From Cinnamomum chago (taxonomy: Eukaryota; Streptophyta; Magnoliopsida; Laurales; Lauraceae): DNA of 64,000 bases. The notes under the pieces were generated by a model, which was not told the DNA's origin, searched no databases, and worked only from the letters and a program-made list of their open reading frames with translations. Below, in pieces: positions 11,001 to 22,618 of the stretch (positions are counted from its first letter, which is position 1; each line of letters begins with the position of its first letter). Location of the stretch: contig CP142452.1 of NCBI GenBank assembly GCA_038049695.1, positions 48,566,501-48,630,500 of the forward strand. The letters run 5' to 3'. The translations under genes were made by a program, and so were the position numbers.

Positions 11001-12702
11001 TAGAAGTTTACAGTATTTGTTCTCGCAGAAAGATTTGAATATGAGACAGAGGAGGTGGATGGAATATATCAAAGATTATGACTTTCCAATCAAGTATCAT
11101 CCAGGCAAAGTGAACGTTGTAGCAGATGCTTTGAGTAGAAAATCAGTGGTCATGGCTAATTTGAGAATAATGGGTGTCTTACAGCAATTTGAAGAGTTGG
11201 GTGTAGAAGTGCAGACCCTAAGATTGGGTGCGATGTTAGCGAATATGACAGTTTCAGAACCTACCTTCATTCAGAAGATTAAGGAAAATCAATTGCAAGA
11301 CCCAGACTTGGCCAAGATAGTAGAAGTTATTGCAGAACGTCCCGATTTCAAGATGGTGAATGGAATAGTGTATTTCCGTGACCGGTTGTGTGTGCCAAAT
11401 GTGGATGATTTGAAGAATGAGATAATGAACGAAGCTCACAACACGAGATATTCTATGCATCCGGGTAGCACGAAAATGTACCACAATTTGAAGAATAGAT
11501 TTTGGTGGAACAACATGAAGAGAGAGATAGCAACTTTTGTGTCTCGTTGTCTAACTTGTCAGTTGATCAAGGCAGAGCATCAGAAGCCTCCAGGATTGTT
11601 ACAGCCTTTAAAAATTCCGGAGTGGAAATGGGAGCACATCACCATGGATTTCGTCTCCGGTTTGCCAAATACCAAGAAGGGAAATAATGCAATTTGGATC
11701 ATTGTGGATCGTCTGACAAAGTCTGCTCACTTCATTCCGATGAAGACAGGGAATATGATGCATATGGCACCATTGGCGAAGTTATTTGTTGATGAGATTG
11801 TTAGTAAACATGGTCAACCCGTCTCCATTACTTCAGATAGAGACAGTAGATTTGTTTCAAAGTTTTGGAAGACTCTTCATGAGTCGATGGGTACCAAGCT
11901 CCAGTTTAGCACAGCTTATCATCCTCAGACAGATGGTCAGTCAGAGAGGACGATACAAACTCTCGAAGACATGTTGCGTGCTTGTGTATTAGATTTTAAG
12001 ATTCAGTGGGATGAGTGTTTACCGCTTTGTGAATTTGCATATAACAATAGTTACCATTCTAGCATCGGTATGGCACCTTTTGAGGCACTTTATGGTAGAA
12101 GATGCAGAACTCCGGTTTGCTGGGAAGAAGTCGGTGAACGTAGTTTCCATGGACCGACGATAGTTGGAGAGACAAGTGACAAGGTCAAGCTGATTCAAGA
12201 GCGTTTGAAGATAGCCCGAAGTAGGCAGAAGAGTTATGCAGACACTCGCCGAAGAGAATTGCAGTTTCAAGTGGGTGACAAGGTGTTTTTGAAGGTTTCA
12301 CCAACTAGAGGGACTTTGAGATTTGGACAGAAGGGCAAGTTGTCTAGAAAGTTTATTGGTCCGTATGAGATTTTGAGCAAGATTGGAGATGTTGCTTATA
12401 GACTTGCGTTACCACCGGAATTCTCCAGGGTACACAATGTTTTTCATGTTTCTATGCTCAAGAAGTATGTCTCTAGTCCTGCACACATTCTACATCATGA
12501 GCCTTTAGAGATTCGAGAAGATGCCTCGTATATGGAAAGACCGATCAAGATCATTGACACCAAAGAGCAAGAATTGAGAAACCGGACTATTCATTGGGTC
12601 AAGGTACTTTGGGAAAATCACGAGCCAGAAGAAACCACCTGGGAATTGAGAGAGCAAGTGCAGAGGAAGTATCCACAGCTTTTACCAGAGGTAATTGTTT
12701 GA
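8047..12702 (+). pseudogene. gag-pol polyprotein of Tekay-1A, one nonsense codon in RT
   Basis: This single frame encodes, in order: gag capsid (about residues 1-300); two zinc knuckles (CX2CX3HX4C at 8956-8994, CX2CX4HX4C at 9013-9054); a Q/P-rich linker; aspartic protease with DPGST (9361); reverse transcriptase with FIDD active site (10363-10374); RNase H with YTDAS (from 10804); integrase with an HHCC finger (about 11440-11560) and DDE core (D in MDFVSG, D in TSDRDS, E in GQSERT); and a chromodomain (about 12540-12690). The chromodomain is thought to steer integration into heterochromatin. I chose the ATG before PPRK because a run of similar Tekay gags starts there; an in-frame ATG lies 36 bases upstream. 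Codon 738 (10258) is TAA where RT has a conserved tyrosine, and both sides stay in the same frame. No other break is seen, so function was lost very recently or depends on readthrough. Confidence 0.93.
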
Positions 12703-12726
12703 TTTATTTGGTGGACCAAATATCCT

Positions 12727-12739
12727 AAGGGGTGGAGGA
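12727..12739 (+). other. Polypurine tract of Tekay-1A
   Basis: The purine-rich stretch AAGGGGTGGAGGA directly precedes the TGTTAGACC start of the 3' LTR. The same tract appears on the minus strand beside the Tekay-2 LTRs. Confidence 0.9.
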
Positions 12740-13879
12740 TGTTAGACCCCGACCCAGACCTTTACGATTAGTGTGCGATTAGTATGTGTTTAGTCCTAAG
12801 TGAGTTTAGTCGTTGTTGGGTTAGAAGTAATTAGTTTTAGTCTTGGACATAGCTTTGGGAGATCGTATTGGTTTCCGTGTGATTGTGATTTTGATTTCAT
12901 TTGAATGATGTTTCGACGTATTGCAACTTTCGTTTTAAGCACATTCATGGTTGAAGCCCAAAAACCTATGTTTTGGCCCAAAGAGGGTAAAATTGTCTTT
13001 CTTGCACAAATCTGGACACAATTTTCGAGATCTCAAAACCATGTCAAAAATATACTTTTTGAAAACTAGATTTTTTGACGATCGTTTTATCCTTCTTCAT
13101 CGAAGTCATCCGAGGCTCCCAAGATCGTGTTTTGAACACTTCAAGTTCAGCTAGTTGGGACCCATTTTCCTCACTTAAACCCCATCTCCCTCTCCTTTCA
13201 TTCATTTCCCCCAATCTCTGCAACTTTCTTGACCTAGGGCAAGGAAAGCTCTTCTTCTCTTCAATCTTCTTCATCTTGCATGCTTTGGCTAGAGAGCTCC
13301 AAATAGAATTCCAAGCTTATCATCTTCTTCATCTCCTTGCAAGCTCTCTATTGGTATAAACTTCTTGGAACCTCTTGTGAGACAAGCCTTCAATCTTCTT
13401 CATCTCTTCTTGTTTGACCTTCTCTAGGTAAGAGCTTTCACTCATAATTTTCATGGAGTTATTTTGGTCCCTTAAGATCTTGTTTTTCAATTGAAAACCC
13501 CTTGTTATGAAAATGGGTTCTTTGCTTTCATTGTGTTAAGTTTGGTATGGTTTTCTCTTGGGTTTTCTTGTAGTGTTGGCTTAGCTTTTGAGTGAAGTAC
13601 TTGGAGAGGATTATTAGCATTTGGGCAAGGCAAGTAATCTCTATAGGACCATTGTGAATGTGTATTTTAAACTACATTGTTGTTTTGGAATTTTCGCATA
13701 CAAATATGTTTACAAGTTTCATGATTATGTTTTCTTTGGATTGAATGTTTAAGATTGAAAAATATGTGTGTTTTACCCTTGGAGAGCATGTGGGCTCAAG
13801 GGAATGCAGGTGGAATGAGAATAAGAAGAAGGGTAGAAGAAAGATGTGAAAAACCTGCACTGAACCGCGCGTCCCGTGC

Positions 13880-14175
13880 ATTGGCGGTCAGCTTGCGGCT
13901 AGCCGCCAGTCTTCACTTCAGCTAACCGCATGCTACCCGAACTCGGCGGTTACTTTTCCAGTAGCTGGCTTTTGCATCAGGGTTCGGCGGTCAGCCCTGC
14001 GGTCAGCTCGCGGTTAACCGCCAGCCTCCCTTGCGGCTAACCGTAAGCCAACCGCGGGTATTTAGGTTCCTTTTCCAGAGAGTTGTTTTAGACCTGGGTT
14101 TCCAGCGGTCACCTTGCGGCTAGCCGCCAGTCCCCATTTCGGCTAGCCGACAGCTGACCGCAAGGTGACCGAAAT
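13880..14175. repeat. CpG palindrome cluster in Tekay-1A LTR (GCGGCTAGCCGC type)
   Basis: Perfect 12-bp palindromes lie at 13895-13906, 14010-14021 (GCGGTTAACCGC) and 14116-14127, with a 10-bp CGGCTAGCCG at 14140-14149 and many half sites GCGGTCAGC/GCTGACCGC. The segment is G/C- and CpG-rich inside an A/T-rich LTR. Confidence 0.85.
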
Positions 14176-14815
14176 TGACACATTTGCTTGTTTTGAAAAT
14201 TTTTTGTAAGAATGAAAACTAGAACATGTTTAGGGGCCTTTAGCCTGATATTGTGCACTTGAAACTCGAGATGTCCTTGAACTTCGGGGACACCAATGCT
14301 GTTTTAATTCTAACATCTGGGCTTCGGCTGCATAACGATCAACCAAGGGTCCTTGCATGAACTTGATAGGCCTTGCATTCGTGCTTTAGTTTCGATATAA
14401 TGAAGAGCATCGTGTACTCGTTTTGAAATTTTGTACAAGCTAGTTTTGAAGATGTGTTTCAAGAAAAAGGGGATCACTTCCTAAGCGTGTTACGCATATT
14501 AATTATGCCCTTGCTAGTCGTGTTCATCGTGTTTTGATAAGTGATTTCCCCCTTTTTATCTCGACAAGTTTTGATAGTGCTTCGCGTGTTTTGTGCATTC
14601 ATGAATTAAGTAAACACCACTGAGCTTAGACTGCCCTTCCGGTTTGATCCACTGTCTGGGGGTCTTTAAACATGTGGACTGTCTGCAGACTGGTCGTGTA
14701 TTTATTACACATCGTGCGTGTCCGGTTTCGCGGCCGGAATTCCCGTCTTTGTGGGAAATCGTCTCGTGCTTATATTATGTATATCGTGCTTGTCGTGCGT
14801 GCTTGCTCTTTTCAT

Positions 14816-14825
14816 TATATAAATG
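14816..14825 (+). promoter_or_regulatory. Candidate TATA box in Tekay-1A LTR
   Basis: TATATAAATG is preserved at the equivalent place in the solo LTR (56316-56325). Whether this or a site further upstream starts transcription cannot be decided from sequence alone. Confidence 0.35.
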
Positions 14826-15492
14826 ATGGAGAAAGGATGGGCTCTTTGTGGATGATAACTATTCATGATATATTATGTATTCATGCTAGTTTGTTTTAGT
14901 ATCTCAGTCATTATAGTATTTCAAATCAAGTATTGCTCATATGTTTTCTTAGACATTATCGTTCAGCTTGTACCTAAATTGATTACCTGCCAAACTGTCG
15001 TGTTTGACCCTTGTTGTTGGTGCCCAGGTACAGGAGACGTTGCCTTTGAGGAGGAGCGTCAGGAGGAGGCTTGTGAGCCAACCCCTGTGAGAGAGTGGCG
15101 GCCCGACGATGTCATTTAGACGTCGGGCGGGTTCTCGAGTTTCGTCACCTTTTTATCTTGGGGTTTCTTTTGTTTATTTTGGGGAAATGTATTGGCCTCT
15201 GTTGGCCTCTCTTGGAATTGTAACTTAACTTACTTTTGTGTTAGTCTCATAACTTGAATTCTAATGGGAATGCCTTGTTAGCTTCTTTCTTTGATACATA
15301 TGCCTTGTATTATTGTCAGGGCACTTAAATATTTTATTGGTGCTCATCTTGTTGTGTTTTGCTACACGCTTCCGCAAAGCTTGTACGTGTGAGTCAGATT
15401 CCGCTTGTCCTTGGGAATCCTCACCGTGGGAAACTGTGGGAAAGTATCATCTACTGCGTCGCGGGGCCGGGATCCGTTCCGGGGTCGCGACA

Positions 15493-16325
15493 TCCCCCAT
15501 CAAGCAAAGGTCATCGCTTCATCTTCGCCGCTACGGATTATTTCTCCAAGTGGTTAGAAGCATTTGCGCTCAGTGAAATGAAGACCTCATTAGTCCTTCA
15601 ATTCTTGTGCACCAACATTATTTGTCGCTTCGGCATACCTAAAAGATTCGTCCATAATAACGGACCGCAATTTAAGGATCACAGATTCTACAAGTTCTAT
15701 GACAAGTACAAAATCCAAAGTTGTCCTTCGACTCCATATAATCCGGCAGCGAATGGACTAGCAGAAGCCTTCAACAAAACACTCTAGAATTTTCTAAAGG
15801 AAATGGTCTCAAGTCACAAAAGGGACTGACGCGACAAACTACCTGAAGCTTTGTGGGCTTATCGAACCACCGTTCGATGACCAACCCATAGCACACCATT
15901 CTCTTTGGTCTATGGATGCAAAGTTATTGTCCCTTTGGAAGTACAAATTCCTTTCTTAAGGGTATCTTTGCAAAATGACATGACGCAAGAAAGCAATGTC
16001 AAATTGAGACTCCAAGAGCTGGATAATCTCGATGAAAGACGACTTGAAGCTCTACAAAGCATTGAGTTGTACCAAGCACGCATGGCAGGATCTTTCGACA
16101 AGAAGGTCAGGCAACACGCCTATAGAAAGGGTGACTTGGTTCTTGCAGTAAAAAAGGCCAATGGTTTTTGCCCATAAACCCAAAGGCAAATTCGAACCAA
16201 AATGGGAGGGACCCTTTATCCTTGAAAAAGTCTTCTCCAATGGCGCATACGCTCTTCTAAACATGGAAGGCGACAGATGTATGCTACCCATCAACGGCAA
16301 GTTCTTGAAGCAGTACTACCCTTGA
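15493..16325 (+). pseudogene. Tat-type integrase C-terminal half, inactivated
   Basis: The core reads ATDYFSKWLEAF, then FGIPKRFVHNNGPQF, then NPAANGLAEAFNKTL, matching the D, D and E blocks of Tat-lineage integrase, which inserts element cDNA into chromosomes. The second catalytic aspartate, normally in a DNG context, is replaced (HNNG). Stops at about 15785, 15829 and 15877 and a frame change near 16165 break the frame. The C-terminal region continues as LVYGCKVIVPLEV..., ending in GKFLKQYYP and a TGA at 16323, the usual end of Tat pol. The N-terminal zinc finger is missing because Tekay-1A inserted just upstream of the core. Not functional. Confidence 0.88.
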
Positions 16326-16438
16326 AGACTTACGCCACCGGATCAGAGCAATGCCTGCACGGTCAAAGCCTATTCCCAGGCACTTGCTCTTCAAACCCAC
16401 TCCTTTTTGGAATTTTCATCCTTATGTTGAGATTTCTC

Positions 16439-16469
<31 letters not shown>

Positions 16470-16719
16470 AAAACAATGCTTACTTTCACAGTTTCATTGT
16501 TCAAAAAATCAAATCCAAAAATACAAGTTTAGGAGCCTCTTCCTGGACTTGACCAAAATTTTCGACCCTTGAATCTAAAATTCATGGTTTGAAACAAAAA
16601 TCAGGACTCAGGAATTTCCACCCTAAGTCTGCCCTGACTTTTACAACCAAAAATGGTTTTGAGTCAAAATTTACGACCCTCATGTCTTTAAACAAAAATG
16701 GTTTTTAGAAACCGCGGGG
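16326..16719 (+). other. Start of Tat-A 3' untranslated region, no gene
   Basis: This stretch follows the pol stop codon and includes a pure A run at about 16440-16463 and short repeats of a 'cgaccctcatg/cgacccttga' flavour. No reading frame or known family is visible. Confidence 0.5.
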
Positions 16720-17205
16720 AAACGACGCTCAGTCTATACTTGCAAAACCCAAAAATCAGAAGGATGCGAACCGCATTCAATACTTCAAAATTTTCAAAAT
16801 CACAAGGAAGCGACACCTTGTCGATACTTGCAAATTTTCAAAAAATCGGGGAAACGCAACATTCCAATTGATATCCACAACCCAAATTTCAAGAAAAAAT
16901 CATGGAGACGCAACATTTCAGTTGATATCCACAACCCAAATTTTCAAAAAAAAAAAAAAATTTCAAAAATCATGGGGAAGCAACATTCAGTCGATACCCG
17001 CAAAACCAGAATTTTTCAAAAAGTGAGGAAGCGACATTCCATCGATATTCGCAAATCGGATGAGCAAGGATGCAACATCTTGCAGAACCATATAGCAGGA
17101 AGCGACATTCCATCGATACTCGCAACCGAATGAGCAAGGAGGCGACATTCCATTGATACTTGCAATACCATTCAATAGGGAGGCAACTTTTAGTCGATAC
17201 TTGCA
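16720..17205 (+). repeat. Tandem array 1 in Tat-A 3' UTR (about 40-55 bp units)
   Basis: About eleven degenerate units follow the pattern AGGAAGCGACATTCCATCGA then TACTTGCAAA plus an A-rich spacer. Units near 17030, 17100 and 17140 are the most alike. Such 3' UTR arrays are a known trait of Tat elements and a known source of satellite DNA. Confidence 0.8.
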
Positions 17206-17220
17206 TTTTTGAAAACCAAA

Positions 17221-18005
17221 ACCTGACTTTTACGCCAAAAACAAAATCCAGCTTTTACGCCAAAAACCAAAATCGGCTTTTACGCCAAAAATAAGATTTC
17301 GCCTTTTATGCAAAAAAATCCAAAAAACCAGCTTTTACGCCAAAAATCTAAAATTTGGCTTTCGTGCCAACAAAACAAAACTTGGTTTTCAAAAAATCTG
17401 GCTCCTATGCCAAAAACAAAATTCGGCTTCCATGCAAAAAAAAAAAAAAAAAAAACAAAAAGCTGGCTTCCATGCTAAAAAAATAAATTTTGGCTTTTAC
17501 GCCACAAAATTTCGGCTTTCATGCCATCCCAAAAAAAACCCAGCTCTCATGCCACCCCAAAATTCAACTTTCATGCCATCTAAAATTTCGGCTTCTATGC
17601 CCAAAAAAAAAAAAAACAAAAACTTGGCTCTCATGCCATAAATCCAAAAGATTTGGCTTTCATGTCACTCTAAAAATTCGGCTTTCATGCCATCTCAAAA
17701 ACTTTGGCTTCCATGCCACAAACAAAATCAGCTCCTATGCCACAAAACCTAGCTCTCATGCCAATTCAAAATTCGACTTTCGTGCCATCTTAAAATTTGG
17801 CTTTCATGCCATCTTAAAATTCGGCTTTCATGCAATCTCCAAAAATTTGGCTTCCATGCCATCTCAAAAACTTTGGCTTCCATGCCAAAAAATTCGACTT
17901 TTACGCCACAAAATCCGGCTCTCATGCCATCTCAAAATTCAACTTTCAAGCTATCAAAAACTCAGGCTTTCACAACAAAATCTAACTTTCATGCCCAAAA
18001 CAATC
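17221..18005 (+). repeat. Tandem array 2 in Tat-A 3' UTR (22-30 bp units)
   Basis: About thirty units follow the pattern GGCTTTCATGCCATCTCAAA, with variants GGCTTTTACGCC and GGCTCCTATGCC and A-rich spacers of variable length. Part of it reads as an open frame but the peptide is a plain translation of the repeat. Confidence 0.85.
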
Positions 18006-18430
18006 TTTTGACAAAAGATTTTTATAAAATGACAACCTTTTGGTCAAACTTTCAAACAAACATCCTCATCCAACTTTTGCTTATTTTCATCAAAAAGAAT
18101 TTGAGTAAAACGTACATAGAGTACAAAAAATGTTTACACATGGAGGTACAAAAAAAAACAGAGAAGAAAAGGAGTTTGTTACAACTCAGGAGCTCAGTCT
18201 AACATGATCTTCAACTAAAGATTCAACTCCTCAAGCAGACTCTTGACCTTAACCTCCAAAGCTTCTAGGCCACGCTTCTTCAAAATCTTTCCATAAAATA
18301 CGGTAGAACGCCGCGACCCATCTATTCACGGGGAAGTTCTTCCCAAAGAATCTGCCATTGCTAGTATTCCTGAGTCTTCCTCATGAGATTGCCGTCAGCC
18401 TCCTCAATCGGGCGAATCAGGGTTCCCTCT
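18006..18430 (+). other. Tat-A untranslated region between array 2 and antisense gene
   Basis: A/T-rich at first, then of mixed composition. On the minus strand 18300-18430 could be the 3' end or 3' UTR of the antisense gene. No independent feature is visible. Confidence 0.4.
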
Positions 18431-19774
18431 CTAGCACGAGCTCCACAATGGCGGTCCATTTGGCAGCAGCTTGTTCCAACAATAACTCGAGATGCTGCTG
18501 GCCTCAACAACCTCCCTATCAAGACGGCGCATGTCTTTTATTAGCTCAATGATAGCCAACTCGGTGACATTCCTCTCCCGAACGAATTGCTTCTGAGTCT
18601 GCGAGATCTCGTTCAGTTCAGACTTGACCTCGCCAGAAGGCTTCAAAAACATCCCATTGAAAAATTCACCACTTGAGAAGCTCTTGGTCTCATTCCATTT
18701 GTTGCCCAGAGTAATGACTTCATCAACAAAAGCCTTCGCGCTTGCAAAGTCCAGACCGACTTCTTTGCTATCAGCAAGGATGTTCTGTACATGCTTGATC
18801 ATGCTAAAGCCATTTTCCAAATGGCTAGAAGAAAGAGTTTCGATCCATGAGCTCAAAATGCTCTTCAACACTTTCTTCGCATAATGAAGAGATGGCCTGG
18901 ATGAAAGCTCGCCCCTCTCCATTGGTCGACTACCCGTGTCATGCCCTATTGGAGGAGTGATCATCAGACTCTTGCTAATCGAAGACATTGGCGAAGAAAT
19001 CTCCTTAGAAGATTTCACCCCTGCTGCATTGAAACTGGAAGAATAAGTCCCTACTTCTCGATCAACTGCAGGCATCCCCTGCTCTGGCCCTGAGAAAGAC
19101 GGAGGAACTTCTCATGTTACCTCACAACCTGCCAGCAAAACAAAACAAAAAAAAGGTATGGATATGATCCTGTCGAAAAAATTATTATTATTATCAGGGT
19201 TATTGTTACAAAATACCTTCTTCGACAATCGGCGGAATACTTTCTGCCTCCGTGAGTTCATCCGAAGCATCGTCAAAGGTCGCATCCACGGATGGCTCAA
19301 AATCATCAGAATCCTGTGGCAAGTCAGCCGACAAAAAAAAAAAAGCAATGTGTTAGCAAATGACGACACAAACAAAAAAAAATACAAAGAAGTCATACCA
19401 GTTGAAGATTTGGAATCACTCCAGAGTCCCTCGGTTCTCCTTCAGATGCCACAATCGGATCCATCACTGCCTAATCAGCCAGAACCTCGGGCATCACCAA
19501 ATCATCATCTCCCACTACAAAAGGGAGAGAAGGCAAATCAAAACAAGAAAATCTCAACGAAAGAAACGGAAAGAGAAAGAGGAAGAATCATACCTTCACT
19601 AACTATCTCTTCCTCTTGCCTCATCACGGCTGAGGGAATTGCACTCTTCCAAGTTTCTCTCCACAAATTGGACCTTCTCCCAGGCTTGCTGTACGGCTGC
19701 ATTAGGAGACCTGGCAGATCGGCGAGGTGCATCAGTAACAGGCTCTTTGCCTATGTTCATTCTGGAGGAAGTAC
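18431..19774 (-). pseudogene. Antisense spliced gene of Tat-A (at least four exons), decayed
   Basis: Four exons can be drawn on the minus strand: 19594-19774, 19399-19514, 19217-19313 and 18431-19128. They are separated by introns of 79, 85 and 88 bp with GT donors and pyrimidine-rich AG acceptors. Phases agree at every junction (1, 0, 1). The protein begins with a basic stretch (TDAPRRSARSPN), continues with acidic exons and ends in a 214-residue region rich in heptad-like patterns (LIKDMRRLDREVVEASS), probably coiled coil. Damage is limited: a frameshift near the end of the first exon, a TAG in the second and a TGA early in the last, both of the kind produced by C-to-T change. Tat elements are known to carry extra antisense genes of host origin between pol and the 3' LTR; this fits. 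The N-terminal part is not found. The function is unknown; a plant-mobile-domain type ancestry is possible but unproven. Confidence 0.72.
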
Positions 19775-20529
19775 CTGTAAAGGATGGAAAAGAAAAGATC
19801 AATCATCACCAAAATGACAGAATTTTGCTAAAAAACATTCTAGCGAAATTTTGACATGGTTCTGGGGCAATTCCGAAGAAAAGGGAAACACCCCGAAAAA
19901 GATAGGAAGCTTGAAGATGAGCTCAACACCATCGTGAGCTCATAGTCAGTGGAAGATTCTCAAAGAAGACTCAAACTCAAACATTGCTGCGAGACCAAGC
20001 CAGTCTTATCAGATTTCCGCAAAATTAGAAAATGACTCAACATTGCTGCGAGCTCTAAACTCTAAAACTTGCAAAGCTCCTCAAAATCACACAAGACTAA
20101 GAAAGGGCTCAACATTACTGCGAGCTCCAAATCTCAAAACTTGCAAAAGATTTCCAGGTATGCATCATCATGCTTCCAAATCAATTTACTAAAAATTATG
20201 CATCAAAGAAAATCATCATCATGCATTAGATGTTAGGAAAATCTTAACCAAAGTTTGACCAATTCCAACCCAACTTTGTCAAAATCAATCAAACTTCGTC
20301 CAAGTCAAAAATCATATTGGCTTGACCTAGAGACTCTAGCCTTCTATCTTGATGCATAAAAAAAAAAAACAATGCATGAACATCTTGGATTGTACAAACC
20401 TCATTATCATGGTGAGCAAAAGAGGGAAAGCTATAAAAAAAAAGAAGAGAAATCTCTTCAAAAAAAAAATTTCGATCTGGCCCACAAGCCGTGGCCGATG
20501 CCACGTGGCAGTATGGCTAGGTCCATACG
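19775..20529 (-). other. Tat-A region upstream of the antisense exons, with short tandem repeat
   Basis: From about 19925 to 20150 a unit near GGCTCAACATTGCTGCGAGC followed by CTCAAAACTTGCAAA recurs three to four times at 65-70 bp. The remainder is A-rich. No further exon can be drawn with confidence; this may be a long first intron. Confidence 0.45.
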
Positions 20530-22023
20530 TGCCGCGACCCCGGACCGGGTTACCGAGGTCCTAATCCGGGATTGGGACTCAAAATGTGTGTGTACATTTA
20601 TTTAATTTCCCACAGATGTCCGCGGTGAGGATATCACAACAACATAGTATATGTTTGTTAAGTGCGGTAGCGTGTAGCAAATCAAATTGATAATTTCAAT
20701 TCTAGTCACAAGATAAAATCATTTATATACATAAACCAAGTATCAAAATGAGCAATGATCAATAAGTGATTTTCACAAAAGAAAAGTTAAAGTTTATATA
20801 AAAGATCATTTAGTTACCTTCCCAAAAATAGAGGCCAACAAAGGCCAATATAAACAAAATACCAATCCCCAAAAGAATGGTTAAACATTCCCAAAATATT
20901 ACGTCTCTCAAAGCAGTCAAAAATCTAAACGATATCATCTGCATGCCGCTCAACTAGGCATTGCGGTTCACCGACCGCGTCCTCAAGCTCCGCCTCGGGG
21001 TAGACAATGTCCGGACCTGAGTACCAAAGAGTGGGTCAAATTCGACGGTTTGACAAATGGGTGAAAAGACATAACAATATAATAATAAATGAATTCACCT
21101 TCAAAAGCATTTAAAACCTATTTAAATAATAATTTCCATAAAAGAGATAAATCATTTATTCAAATACAAATATGTGTCACAAAACTTGTAAATGTAACCA
21201 AGGAAATGGGAAACAAACAAGATGGCAACCACACGAACCTAAGTCCTTTATCACCGAAGTAACAGAGCAATATCAAGGCGTTGATCTCAGTCACACGAGG
21301 TGAGAAGAAACAACGAAATATATACATATACATATAATATACGGGACATAACCACGGTAGCGATCCAGGCATCGGGAACCACAGTAGCAATCCGGGGTAT
21401 CAGGACAAGACCACAGTAATAACCAAGTAGCGGGATCCAAACTGCAGTTGGCGGGACAAGAGGGGGATCTCTAAGTTGGTGGATCAAACCAACAGGGTTA
21501 TCCAAGTTTAGTGGTGCCGACTCATAGGTCAAATGACAAGATCAAAACATGTATGAAATACATCAAGTGCAAGTACATAAATAAACGGGACGGGGGTGCT
21601 CGAAGGCACAAGTGTCATATCAATCGGGGCATGCTTGTCCGGATTAACAAAATGCTACAACTTCAATTTCAATATTTTCGGGAATGCATAAGAAATTCGG
21701 GAATAATGAAATACAAATGAACTTTCGAAATCTCAAGACAAGTATCAAGGTTCAAGATTTGTTTAAGGTGAATAGGGGTCCTGTATGTCGATTTAATAAA
21801 AACTTGGTACTCTCTGAGTTTGGCGACATTTCGGGCTCCTTATAAACCTTAGGATTCTCAAAGCTTCATGAAATTGTTGTGATGTGGTTTCTTTCTCAAA
21901 TGGCCTCATACATTGCCTAATAAATCTCCCTCACATAGAGGCGTTCTCAATGAATATTCCCAAAAATGTTTAAGCAATTCATCACTGTCCCAAACATAGC
22001 CCATGACCGACAGAGCATATCAT

Positions 22024-22310
22024 TCGAGCAAACTAGAGAGTTCGATCGAGCGAGGTGGTCTCTGGAATGGTCTTCTGGGAGGGTTCGCTCGAGCGAAATT
22101 GAGGTCGCTCGAGCGAACTCATCCAGCATCAGGTTGGCTCGAGCGAAAGTTCAATTCGTTCGAACTAACCACTCTCTGGAACGAATTCTGGGAGGGTTCA
22201 CTCGAGCGATAAAGGGGTCCGCTCGAGCGAACTTCCCACTGGAATGGCACGAACCTTTTTCTAGACAGTTTGCTTGAGCAACCCGTCAAGTTCGCTCTAT
22301 CGAACTGTCT
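22024..22310. repeat. CpG palindrome cluster in Tekay-2A LTR (TTCGCTCGAGCGAA type)
   Basis: A perfect 14-bp palindrome lies at 22084-22097, and six or more further GCTCGAGCGAA sites or one-base variants occur up to 22300. Surrounding LTR is not CpG-rich. Confidence 0.85.
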
Positions 22311-22618
22311 AGAAACTGGTTCCGGGATAGTTATTCTCCTCTCTTTCTCTTCCTTCTATAACCTCCTTTAAACACCCAATGAAGAGTTCCAAAACTCCAG
22401 TTAAATCAACATCAAATCTCCTACAACATCCATTCCATCTTCCTCCAACAATATCACATCCATTTACAAATAAAGAAGGGAAGGAAACCACTGCACACAA
22501 GAGCACATTTGAGATAAAATAAGAGAAAATTGAATACCATGAACCAATAGATTTCTATGACAATAAATGCACTATCAAGGCTCTTTAATGAACATTTATT
22601 TCAAGTCAATGCAATAAA

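Larger units (their letters stand above)
5226..15492 (+). mobile_element. Tekay-1A: Tekay/Del chromovirus (Ty3/gypsy), nearly intact
   Basis: The visible parts are the end of the 5' LTR, an initiator-tRNA-Met primer site, one gag-pol frame, a polypurine tract and a complete 2.75-kb 3' LTR. The C-terminal chromodomain after integrase identifies the chromovirus branch; gag type and long LTRs fit Tekay/Del. The two LTRs differ at about six positions over some 450 comparable bases, mostly transitions, so the insertion is recent. It split a Tat integrase; bases following the 3' LTR (TCCCC) should be its target duplication, the partner being outside the window. Confidence 0.9.
12740..15492 (+). repeat. 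3' LTR of Tekay-1A (complete)
   Basis: The LTR runs from TGTTAGACCCCG to GGGGTCGCGACA, 2753 bp. The same family appears as a solo LTR at 54154-57024 and on the minus strand from 61839. It contains a palindrome cluster in its middle and a short conserved 3' third. Confidence 0.95.

Noticed and set aside
14672-14899. Open frames repeated at 14672, 56172 and 62490-62716
   Set aside because: Same conserved stretch of Tekay-1 LTRs; non-coding, the frame is shared because the DNA is.
16720-18005. CRISPR-like appearance of repeats and spacers
   Set aside because: Units are degenerate, spacers are A-rich variants of each other, and the context is a plant retrotransposon.
17490-18011. Open frame of 173 codons in Tat-A
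   Set aside because: It is a straight translation of the 22-30 bp tandem repeat; the peptide repeats with the DNA and has no domain.
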